Of a DNA stretch of 21,188 nucleotides, positions 14,870 through 21,188 are shown piece after piece (the first letter of the stretch is position 1; each line of letters begins with the position of its first letter). The DNA is taken from positions 1-21,188 of the forward strand of contig JAEWWC010000136.1 of NCBI GenBank assembly GCA_023396555.1, written 5' to 3'. The position numbers were made by a program, and so were the translations under genes. This DNA comes from Bacillota bacterium. Its GTDB lineage: Bacteria > Bacillota > Clostridia > Christensenellales > SZUA-584. Under the pieces are notes generated by a model. That model worked only from the letters and a program-made list of their open reading frames with translations, made no database searches and had not been told where the DNA came from.

Positions 14870-16387
14870 ATGTCTGAGATACTTCTTGAAATGCGTAATA
14901 TAACAAAGGAATTCCCCGGGGTTCTCGCACTGAACAATGTCAACTTCAGCGTAAAAAAAGGTGAGATCCACGCTTTGGTCGGCGAAAACGGCGCAGGAAA
15001 ATCCACGCTGATGAAGGTGCTCAGCGGCATTTTCCCTCACGGGACATACACGGGCGAAATCATTTTTGAGGGTGAAGAATACAGCATCAGGAGCATCAAG
15101 CAGAGCGAAGATAAGGGCATCGCCATCATCCACCAAGAGTTTGCGTTGTCGCCTCAGCTGTCCATCGCGGAAAACATATTCATGGGCAACGAGGTACACA
15201 AGAACGGCATCATCAACTGGAACCTGACGCGCAACAAAGCGGCCGAACTGGCAAGGACAGTTGGGTTGGAGGATGACATCAACACGCCCATAAAGGACAT
15301 AGGCGTGGGCAAAAAGCAGCTGGTGGAGATCACCAAAGCGTTGGCAAAAAACGTGAAGCTGCTGATACTGGATGAGCCAACATCGGCATTGAATGAGGAC
15401 GACAGCGAAAACCTGCTGAACCTGCTGCTCAAATTCAAAAAAGACGGTATTACGTCAATTCTCATTTCACACAAGCTGGGAGAGGTAACCAAGGTTGCGG
15501 ACTCCATCACGATACTGCGGGACGGGCAGACGATCGAGACGCTCGAAGTCAACGACGGCAGCATCTCTGAAGACCGGATCATAAAGGGTATGGTGGGCCG
15601 CGAGCTGACCGACCGGTTCCCGAAACGCAGCAGCGAAATCGGCGATGTTTTGTTTGAGGTGAGGAACTGGTGCGCCGGTCATCCGATTAACGCGGAAAGA
15701 AAGGTTTGCGACGGCATCAATATCAACGTGAAGGCCGGAGAAGTGGTGGGCATTGCGGGCCTGATGGGCGCGGGACGCACCGAGTTCGCAATGAGCGTGT
15801 TCGGTAAAAGCTACGGCACGGACATCAGCGGCGAAGTTTTAATTAAAGGGAAAAAAGCCGATGTCGGCACTGTGGAGAAGGCAATTAAAAGCGGCATTGC
15901 ATACATCTCCGAAGACAGAAAAGGCCTGGGGCTCATACTCAGCAACACCGTAAAAGTCAATATCACGCTGCCGAATCTTGAGGACGTGTCCAAACATTCC
16001 GTTATCAACGAGAACGAGGAGATCGTGGTGGCGGAAAAAGCGGTGGACACGTTCCGCATCAAATGCTCCTCCATATTGCAGGATGCGAACAATTTGAGCG
16101 GCGGCAACCAGCAGAAGGTGGTGCTGGCTAAATGGCTGTTCTGTGAGTCGGACGTATATATAATGGATGAGCCGACCCGGGGTATCGACGTCGGCGCGAA
16201 ACACGATGTGTATATGGTTGTCAACCAACTGGCGGCGGACGGCAAGGCGATACTGTTCATCTCGTCCGAACTGCCGGAGATACTGGGCGTTTGTGACAGG
16301 ATCTATGTCATGAGCGAGGGGCGTATCGTGGGCGAGATGAAAGCAGCGGACGCTGATCAGGAAAAGATCATGAAATTACTTGTTTAG
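14870..16387 (+). CDS. mmsA: Multiple-monosaccharide ABC transporter ATP-binding protein
   Basis: A 505-residue double ATPase that powers sugar import, of the MmsA/GguA type. The first domain has Walker A GENGAGKS (38-45), Q-loop Gln89, a divergent signature (IGVGKKQ, 144-150), Walker B LLILDEP (164-170) and His201. The second has a degenerate Walker A (GLMGAGRTE, 297-305), an intact signature LSGGNQQK (409-416) and Walker B VYIMDEP. This asymmetry is normal for the carbohydrate (CUT2) importers. The frame is open upstream to 14789, but the ATG at 14870 has AGGGGG nine bases before it and gives the family's standard N-terminus (MSEILLEMRNITKEFPG). It is 16 bases from the permease gene. Function as an importer subunit is well supported; sugar specificity resides in the binding protein. 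Confidence 0.95.
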   Translation: MSEILLEMRNITKEFPGVLALNNVNFSVKKGEIHALVGENGAGKSTLMKVLSGIFPHGTYTGEIIFEGEEYSIRSIKQSEDKGIAIIHQEFALSPQLSIAENIFMGNEVHKNGIINWNLTRNKAAELARTVGLEDDINTPIKDIGVGKKQLVEITKALAKNVKLLILDEPTSALNEDDSENLLNLLLKFKKDGITSILISHKLGEVTKVADSITILRDGQTIETLEVNDGSISEDRIIKGMVGRELTDRFPKRSSEIGDVLFEVRNWCAGHPINAERKVCDGININVKAGEVVGIAGLMGAGRTEFAMSVFGKSYGTDISGEVLIKGKKADVGTVEKAIKSGIAYISEDRKGLGLILSNTVKVNITLPNLEDVSKHSVINENEEIVVAEKAVDTFRIKCSSILQDANNLSGGNQQKVVLAKWLFCESDVYIMDEPTRGIDVGAKHDVYMVVNQLAADGKAILFISSELPEILGVCDRIYVMSEGRIVGEMKAADADQEKIMKLLV

Positions 16388-16403
16388 GTGTGGGAGGCAA
16401 ACG

Positions 16404-17588
16404 ATGAATAAGACCAAAAGCGGCAATATCCTTAAAGGGAATATGCGCCAGTACAGCATGGTGATCGCGCTGGTGCTGCTCATCATCATGTTCTACTTCT
16501 TAACGGGCGGCATGCTCTTGAAGCCGCTCAATATCACCAATCTGATACTGCAGAACGGCTATGTGCTGATACTGGCCATCGGCATGCTTCCCGTAATCAT
16601 CACGGCGAGGATCGACCTGTCGGTCGGTTCCATCGTCGCGTTTGTGGGCGCAGTCGCGGCCATCATGATTGTAAAATGGAACGTGGGCTTTTTCCCCACG
16701 CTGCTCGTCTGCCTCGCCGTGGGCGCGCTGATCGGCGCGTGGCAGGGGCTGTGGACGGCATACGTTAATATACCTGCGTTCATCACCACGCTCTCATCAA
16801 TGCTGGTGTTCCGCGGGCTTACCATCGCGGTGCTGGACGGCCGGTCGATCGGCCCCTTCACCGATTCGTTCCGGGCTATCAGCGCCAGCTTCATCGGCGA
16901 TTTTCTGGGCGGCATCACACTGTTCGGGCAGGAACTGAATCTGGTCGCGCTGGTGGTGGGCGTGATCTCCTGTATCGCTCTGGTGCTGGCGGACATCAGC
17001 AAACGCCGGGCGACGACCAAATACGGCTTCGCGGCGGATCCCATCTGGTTCTTCATCATCAAGCAGGTGATCATCTGCGTAGTCGTTATGTGGTTCTTCT
17101 ACTTCCTGGCAGCGTATAACGGCATACCCACGCTGCTGATACTGCTGGTGGTACTGGTGGTCATTTACTCGTTCATCACGAGCCGGACGGTGATTGGCAG
17201 AAGGATATACGCGCTGGGCGGCAATGAAGCGGCGGCGCAACTCTCCGGTATCAACACAAAGCGGCTGGTGTTTGCCACCAACATCAACATGGGCGTACTT
17301 TCAGCTGTGGCGGGCATCGTGTTCGCAGCACGTCTTAACGCCGGGACGCCCAAGGCAGGCAACGGCTTCGAGCTGGACGCCATCGCGTCGTGCTTTATCG
17401 GTGGCGCATCCGTTTATGGCGGCACCGGCAACATCATGGGCGCGATACTCGGCTGCTTCATCATGGGCATCATGAACAACGGCATGTCCATCATGGGCGT
17501 ATCGGTGGACTTCCAGCAGGCCATAAAGGGCTTTGTGATACTGATCGCCGTCGCGCTGGATATGGCGGCGAAATCCAAAAAGAAATAG
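16404..17588 (+). CDS. mmsB: Multiple-monosaccharide ABC transporter permease
   Basis: A 394-residue polytopic membrane protein of the MmsB/GguB type in the CUT2 (ribose/xylose-like) permease family. Hydrophobic segments run through the protein, starting at about residues 14-32. The family's conserved block GMLPVIITARIDLSVGSIVA follows the second segment, and a typical C-terminal block with GGASVYGGTGNIMGAILG precedes the last helices. The insert of about 60 residues in the middle, with an extra hydrophobic stretch, fits MmsB-type permeases, which are longer than RbsC. The ATG at 16404 is preferred over the open upstream frame because GGGAGG lies six bases before it. It would form a homodimeric channel with the MmsA double ATPase. 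Confidence 0.94.
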   Translation: MNKTKSGNILKGNMRQYSMVIALVLLIIMFYFLTGGMLLKPLNITNLILQNGYVLILAIGMLPVIITARIDLSVGSIVAFVGAVAAIMIVKWNVGFFPTLLVCLAVGALIGAWQGLWTAYVNIPAFITTLSSMLVFRGLTIAVLDGRSIGPFTDSFRAISASFIGDFLGGITLFGQELNLVALVVGVISCIALVLADISKRRATTKYGFAADPIWFFIIKQVIICVVVMWFFYFLAAYNGIPTLLILLVVLVVIYSFITSRTVIGRRIYALGGNEAAAQLSGINTKRLVFATNINMGVLSAVAGIVFAARLNAGTPKAGNGFELDAIASCFIGGASVYGGTGNIMGAILGCFIMGIMNNGMSIMGVSVDFQQAIKGFVILIAVALDMAAKSKKK

Positions 17589-17603
17589 TAAGGAGCAAAC
17601 CTT

Positions 17604-19037
17604 ATGAGATTGGCCCCTTTTACAACGTTATCCCCTGAGGATATCAAGGCGGTGCATGCAGCGTCGCTTGATATACTGGAAAACTGCGGCATATTGGTAC
17701 ACAGCACCAAGGTGCTTGAGATACTGGAAAAGAACGGCGCAAAGGTGGACTACCAGAAAAAGAATGCGAAACTGCCTGCCGCTCTTGTGGAAAAGTGCAT
17801 CGCTGACGCGCCATCCCGCATCATGCTGTTTGACAGAGACGGAAAACCGGCATTTAATCTGGGCGAGGCCATACCCCGCTGCGCGTCCGGGCATAACGCG
17901 ATATTCATCACCGATGCGGATACCAATGATCGGCGTTACGCGAAAGTGCAGGACGTAGAGGCGTTCGCGCTGATCTCAGACCGGCTGAGGAATATCGATA
18001 TCGTGGGCGTCCCGCTCAACCCGCAGGAGGTGCCGCGCAAGGCAACGCTGCTATATGCGGTGAAAGCGCTGTTTGAAAACACCAAGAAACCGCTGTTCTT
18101 CTCGACGGAGAGCCGTGAAGTGAATCTGGCGATCATCGATATGATGAAGGCGGTAGCCGGCAAGGACGACATCTCGGACTGTCCCAACGCGATCTGCCAG
18201 CTGTCGCCCACCAGCCCGCTGTATTGGGAGCAGGGCGCAGCCGAAGGCGTGATGGACGCGGCTCTGAACGGCGTGCCGCTCAACATACTGCCGGAGCCGA
18301 TGTCGGGCGTGAGCGCGCCGTATTCGGTCGCCGGACTGCTGACGGTTCACAACGCGGAAACGCTGAGTGGCGTGGTGATCGCACAGCTGGTGAGGCCGGG
18401 GGCGCCGGTGCTTTACGGCAGTTCGTGGACGACCTACGACATGAAGCGGTCGACGGCGATCATCGCCAGCCCCGAGACGCATATACTGCGCGTGGCCGGC
18501 TGCCAGATGGCGCGGTTTTACGACATACCCAGCCACACCACAGCGCTCAACTCGGACGCGAACGCGCATGACGAGCAGAACGCGTGGGAAAAGGCGCTGA
18601 GCAACATATGCGCCATCTGCGCTGACAACGATATCATCATGAACGCGGGCATGTTTGCCACGGGCCTGACCATCAGTCTGGAGCAGCTGGTGCTGGATGA
18701 CGAGATTAACGGCATCATCAAGCGGATGAGAACGGGCATCGACGTCAGCGCTTCCACCATTGCGGCGGAGGTGATCAAAAACGTGGGGCCGGCCAAGGAT
18801 TACCTGATGGAGGACCACACGTTGGACAACCTGCGGAGCGGTGAATTCTGGGAGGGGGACACGGTGCATTTCCAGAACTACGAAAAGTGGATGGCGGACG
18901 GCGGACGGAACGTGGAATTTCAGGCGAAGGCCCGCGTGGAGGAGATACTGCGAGCTGGGAATCAGAGCAAACTGGACGACGCTGTCGTGAACCGGCTGAG
19001 CGGCATCATCGCAAAGTTCGAGCAGGAGTATTGCTGA
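17604..19037 (+). CDS. MttB-superfamily (trimethylamine methyltransferase-like) protein
   Basis: A 477-residue TIM-barrel methyltransferase homologue. Founding MttB moves a methyl group from trimethylamine to a corrinoid protein using pyrrolysine. Non-pyrrolysine relatives such as MtgB, MtpB and MtcB act on quaternary amines (glycine betaine, proline betaine, carnitine). This copy has no in-frame amber codon, so it belongs to the non-pyrrolysine group. Family blocks are EPMSGVSAPYSVAGLL (near 232), the segment after it ending in VLYGSSWT, and MFATGLTISLEQLVLDDEI (near 350). It has TAAGGAG overlapping the mmsB stop and begins 15 bases downstream, as the last gene of the importer operon. No corrinoid protein or reductive activase gene is nearby, so a partner must come from elsewhere. 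Its placement suggests demethylation of a methylated amino sugar or aminocyclitol, which is inference. Confidence 0.9.
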   Translation: MRLAPFTTLSPEDIKAVHAASLDILENCGILVHSTKVLEILEKNGAKVDYQKKNAKLPAALVEKCIADAPSRIMLFDRDGKPAFNLGEAIPRCASGHNAIFITDADTNDRRYAKVQDVEAFALISDRLRNIDIVGVPLNPQEVPRKATLLYAVKALFENTKKPLFFSTESREVNLAIIDMMKAVAGKDDISDCPNAICQLSPTSPLYWEQGAAEGVMDAALNGVPLNILPEPMSGVSAPYSVAGLLTVHNAETLSGVVIAQLVRPGAPVLYGSSWTTYDMKRSTAIIASPETHILRVAGCQMARFYDIPSHTTALNSDANAHDEQNAWEKALSNICAICADNDIIMNAGMFATGLTISLEQLVLDDEINGIIKRMRTGIDVSASTIAAEVIKNVGPAKDYLMEDHTLDNLRSGEFWEGDTVHFQNYEKWMADGGRNVEFQAKARVEEILRAGNQSKLDDAVVNRLSGIIAKFEQEYC

Positions 19038-19085
19038 CGGTTAAAGCGAGATCGTGGAAATAAAAAACGCCGGCTTGCATTGAAG

Positions 19086-19105
19086 TGACCCCAAAAAGTT
19101 AGACA
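19086..19105. repeat. Terminal inverted repeat of an IS3-family element
   Basis: TGACCCCAAAAAGTTAGACA begins with the TG dinucleotide of IS3-family ends and closely resembles IS150-type termini common in Clostridia. It lies just beyond the stop codon of the transposase fragment on the minus strand, where the right end of such an element belongs. The flank on its left includes AAAAAACGCCGGC, which looks like half of a terminator for the upstream operon. Confidence 0.75.
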
Positions 19106-19110
19106 AATAT

Positions 19111-19276
19111 TTATAATGCGGTTGATAGGGCTTGCCGCCTGTGAACAGCGGGTGGTAAGCCCTTTAACTTTGCCTTAAAGCGACGGCTATTGCAGTAGTC
19201 AAGATACTCTATCAACTCTGCTTTGAAGTGATTAATAGTCAAACTCCTGAAGATAAAGCAACTCACTCTTAAGTGA
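19111..19276 (-). pseudogene. Truncated, frameshifted IS3-family transposase C-terminus
   Basis: Read on the minus strand, the last part encodes INHFKAELIEYLDYCN, then SRRFKAKLKGLPPAVH and a stop at 19111, the conserved tail of IS3-type OrfB. Just upstream a different frame encodes LKSELLYLQEF before running into TAA, so a frameshift separates the two halves. Everything before LKSE, including the DDE catalytic residues, is missing. The break coincides with another IS-like end at 19275. The remnant cannot be active. Confidence 0.8.
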
Positions 19277-19299
19277 GACTGTCTAAAAAATTGTGTAAA
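19275..19299. mobile_element. IS-like terminal sequence cutting the IS3 remnant (IS256-like?)
   Basis: GAGACTGTC at 19275, followed by an A-run and TTGTGTAAA, resembles ends of IS256-type elements as I remember them, and starts exactly where IS3 transposase similarity stops. No matching inverted end is seen to the right within the window, and no IS256 transposase is recognisable. Family assignment is tentative; the nested junction is better supported. Confidence 0.4.
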
Positions 19300-19618
19300 C
19301 CTCCGATGTCAGATAGAATAAAAACAACAGGGGTTTTTTGAATGGCGAAGAGGGGAAAGAGCTTTAAGAGGCAAACGCCGGATGAAAAGTCTAGCGTTTT
19401 GCTGTCAGAAAAGCTTTGGGTATTACTGCCGAAAAAAAGGCCGTACCAGAACCCAATACGATGTCTTGCATTTGAGCAGCCGGTACGGACACCTGACAGT
19501 TGTAGCTTATGTACTATGGCGCTATATAGCGTCAGCCTCACGGAATCAATGCGGTGCCGCGAGGAGTATTGTTTGCCGCTTATAAAGAGTCTAGCAGATA
19601 ACGATCAAGGCCGGTAAT
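19300..19618. other. Unassigned degenerate stretch next to IS remnants
   Basis: About 320 bases without a recognisable gene. They contain AGGGGTTTTTTG before a short open frame, and a perfect 12-bp palindrome CGCTATATAGCG (19520-19531). Codon choice and composition differ from the neighbouring genes (more AT, many rare codons). It is probably mobile-element or intergenic debris. Confidence 0.5.
19342..19617 (+). CDS. Short hypothetical open frame in IS debris, doubtful
   Basis: A 91-residue frame starts with the basic stretch MAKRGKSFKRQTPDEK, preceded by AGGGG at a reasonable distance. The first 40 residues look protein-like (lysine-rich, LSEKLWVLLPKKRPYQNP), but the rest has many Cys, Ser and Met residues and resembles out-of-frame translation. 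It could be the N-terminus of a broken transposon gene or a chance frame. No family recognised. Confidence 0.2.
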   Translation: MAKRGKSFKRQTPDEKSSVLLSEKLWVLLPKKRPYQNPIRCLAFEQPVRTPDSCSLCTMALYSVSLTESMRCREEYCLPLIKSLADNDQGR

Positions 19619-19655
19619 ATAAAAAAGGCATATCGATATGCGGATACCGATATGC
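19619..19655 (-). terminator. Rho-independent terminator of the rex-lysR transcript
   Basis: On the minus strand GCATATCG (19655-19648) and CGATATGC (19635-19628) form an 8-bp stem followed by CTTTTTT. The inner sequence also contains the self-complementary GCATATCGATATGC, so two folds compete. A small extra hairpin (TTCGTG-CTTT-CACGAA, 19665-19680) lies between it and the lysR stop. Confidence 0.75.
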
Positions 19656-19699
19656 GGGTATTGTTTCGTGAAAGCACGAAGCTGGCCGGCAACTGCCGC

Positions 19700-20626
19700 T
19701 CAGTCGTACTGGCGGAAAGCCACCTCGTTTTTGGATGCGTACAGATGGTCGATAAACTGCCTGTCCAACGCGGTGAATTCGTAACCCTTGGGGTATATCA
19801 GCAGATCCTTGTATTTGTGGTTGGCGGCGTGGCATTTGCGCTGCACCAGACCGTACAGCTCGAGGAAGTGGTCGGGGATGGGCGACACCCACATATACGT
19901 CTTGGGGATGGAAGAGAGCAGGTCGAACTGGCTGCACCGCTCGTAGACGTAGATGCACCTTTTGGCCTCGCTCTTTTTCACCCGGCCCGCGGGCAGATAG
20001 GGGATGGCTGTGTCGCCGTGGACAATCTCGATATAGGGGTTAAGGTCACCGAACGCCACCTTCTTGGCAGACGCGAGCGGATGGAGCCTGGACATCAGAG
20101 CGAGGTACTCAAACTCCCATATGGGCTCGGATACCAGCCTTTTCTCCTCCAGATAGTCGAGGAAGTAGTTTTCGTAGTCCGTCTGACAGCGTATGATGCC
20201 CAAGGGGTAGCCTTCGTCCGTCACGTTACTGATGGCCTGCATCGAGTTGGTCTCCTGCGTATAGACGTCAATCTCCTTGTCCGGGTCCAGCCCGGCCGCG
20301 AAGCTCGTGAACGCGTGGGCGATGTAGCTGCCGCGCGGTATGGATATCTTGAAGCTCTGGCGCCCGGTGTCCTCCGGCTTGTACAGGCGCTCCATCTTGC
20401 CCAGCTGCTCCAGCACGTTTTTGGCGTACACCAGAAACTCCGCACCCTTGGTGGTGGGCAGCACGCCCTTCGGGGTGCGCTCGAATATCTCGATGCCGAG
20501 CGTGTCTTCCAGCTCCTTGATGGCCTTGCTCAGGTTGGGCTGCGCCATAAACAGGTTTTCCGCAGCCTGCGTGATGGAGCGGGTGCGTTCCACCTCCACG
20601 GCGTATTTAAAATGCAGCGTGTTCAT
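19700..20626 (-). CDS. LysR-family transcriptional regulator
   Basis: A 308-residue LysR-type regulator. The N-terminal winged helix-turn-helix (residues 3-60) reads HFKYAVEVERTRSITQAAEN, then AQPNLSKAIKELEDTLGIEIFER and the TPKGVLPTTKG wing. This is followed by an effector-binding domain of normal length. The start at 20626 has AAGGAT upstream and lies 20 bases after the rex stop, so the two probably share a transcript. LysR proteins usually control a divergent gene or their own operon; no divergent partner is present, and the downstream flank is IS debris and the end of the sugar operon. Target and co-inducer are unknown. The long opposite-strand frame across this gene and rex is a shadow. 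Confidence 0.93.
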   Translation of the reverse strand: MNTLHFKYAVEVERTRSITQAAENLFMAQPNLSKAIKELEDTLGIEIFERTPKGVLPTTKGAEFLVYAKNVLEQLGKMERLYKPEDTGRQSFKISIPRGSYIAHAFTSFAAGLDPDKEIDVYTQETNSMQAISNVTDEGYPLGIIRCQTDYENYFLDYLEEKRLVSEPIWEFEYLALMSRLHPLASAKKVAFGDLNPYIEIVHGDTAIPYLPAGRVKKSEAKRCIYVYERCSQFDLLSSIPKTYMWVSPIPDHFLELYGLVQRKCHAANHKYKDLLIYPKGYEFTALDRQFIDHLYASKNEVAFRQYD

Positions 20627-20646
20627 GATGTTATCCTTTCACGCGT

Positions 20647-21188
20647 TTATTCAGTCGGTTCCAGCTGCGATTTCAGCTGTTTGGCTACCAGCGCCAGCGA
20701 TGCGGCCAGGTTCTCGTTCTGCACCAGTATGTGGGGCGGCGCGGACAGATGTACAGGGGCAAAGTTCCATATGGCGAGCACCCCACCGGCCACCAGTTGG
20801 TCGCAGACGAGCTGGGCTTGCGTGTCTGGCACCGCGATGATGCCGATGTGTATCTGCATCCGGCGGCACATATCGCTCAGGCGGTTGGTGGACATCACGT
20901 ACTTGCCGCATATCCGCTGTCCCACCAGCGCATCGTTGTTGTCGAACGCGAGGACGATGTCCAAACCGTATTGCGCAAAGCCCTTATAGGACATCAGCGC
21001 CTGCCCCAACGAACCGACGCCTACCAGCGCCGCCTGGTCCACATTATGGTATCCCAAACAGCGCTCCATATCCGAAATCAGCCCGTCAATCGGAAACCCC
21101 TTTTTAGGCTGGCCTTTGGTGGAGCTGACGGACGCGAAATCCTTGCGGACCTGCACCTCGTTCAGGCGCAGCGCCTCGGCCACGGCAG
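20647..21188 (-). CDS. rex: Redox-sensing repressor Rex, N-terminus outside the window
   Basis: The C-terminal 180 or so residues of Rex, the NADH/NAD-responsive repressor of fermentation and anaerobic respiration genes. The visible part begins inside the winged helix (AEALRLNEVQVRKDFASVS) and continues with GQPKKGF, the Rossmann motif GVGSLGQAL, then AFDNND and IGIIAVPDTQAQLVCD. Roughly 30 N-terminal residues of the usual 210 are missing because the window ends, and the true start lies beyond 21188. Stop codon TAA at 20647-20649. It is upstream of and probably cotranscribed with the LysR gene. Confidence 0.93.
   Translation of the reverse strand, partial: AVAEALRLNEVQVRKDFASVSSTKGQPKKGFPIDGLISDMERCLGYHNVDQAALVGVGSLGQALMSYKGFAQYGLDIVLAFDNNDALVGQRICGKYVMSTNRLSDMCRRMQIHIGIIAVPDTQAQLVCDQLVAGGVLAIWNFAPVHLSAPPHILVQNENLAASLALVAKQLKSQLEPTE

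Noticed and set aside
17604..19037. Possible pyrrolysine codon in the MttB-type gene
   Set aside because: The frame is continuous to TGA at 19035-19037 with no in-frame TAG, so this is a non-pyrrolysine homologue.
19652..20989. A 445-residue plus-strand open frame opposite the LysR and Rex genes
   Set aside because: It is antisense to two clearly recognised proteins, lacks a ribosome binding site and family motifs, and its length is explained by GC-rich third positions of the real genes.

Overview
The window looks like chromosomal DNA of a low-to-mid GC, Gram-positive anaerobe of the Clostridia (Bacillota). Support for this is the strong AGGAGG-type ribosome binding sites, near-perfect TTGACA-17-TATAAT promoters, a Rex repressor, a CotH-type lipoprotein, and a 43-residue basic protein resembling the clostridial CPC_1213 family. 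I cannot name a genus. No rRNA, tRNA or CRISPR array is visible.

Layout. (1) 1-3.8 kb, plus strand: a 1097-residue lipoprotein with four lamin-tail repeats, a chitobiase-like domain and a CotH kinase domain; a terminator; then two tiny basic genes that may be sporulation-related. (2) 3.8-6.4 kb, plus: a consensus promoter with operator-like palindromes drives a glutamate dehydrogenase and a PfkB-type sugar kinase. (3) 6.4-6.55 kb: a 139-bp foldback element between convergent genes. (4) 6.6-7.6 kb, minus: a LacI-family regulator. (5) 7.7-19.0 kb, plus: a nine-gene operon read divergently from lacI. It encodes DegT aminotransferase 1, a hydroxypyruvate-isomerase-like TIM barrel, a Gfo/Idh/MocA oxidoreductase, a xylose-isomerase-like enzyme, DegT aminotransferase 2, a ChvE-MmsA-MmsB monosaccharide ABC importer, and an MttB-superfamily methyltransferase. 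(6) 19.04-19.6 kb: IS debris, with an IS3-type transposase tail cut by another IS end. (7) 19.6-21.2 kb, minus: a LysR regulator downstream of rex, which runs off the window.

How it fits together. The palindrome CTAAA-N4-TTTAG, or a one- or two-mismatch version, lies just downstream of the -10 box of the gdh-pfkB promoter, the large operon promoter and the lacI promoter, with an exact extra copy upstream of gdh. I infer one LacI regulon covering lacI, gdh-pfkB and the nine-gene operon. My working model is import of an amino sugar or aminocyclitol. DegT enzymes would move its amino group(s) to 2-oxoglutarate, GDH would regenerate the acceptor and release ammonium, and the oxidoreductase, isomerases and kinase would process the carbon skeleton. 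The MttB homologue suggests, without proving, that the substrate carries a methyl group. The gene set recalls rhizopine (methyl-inosamine) catabolism, which also uses a MocA dehydrogenase, MocB binding protein and MocC isomerase. The substrate and even the direction (catabolic or biosynthetic) are inference; the gene families and shared operator are visible in the sequence.
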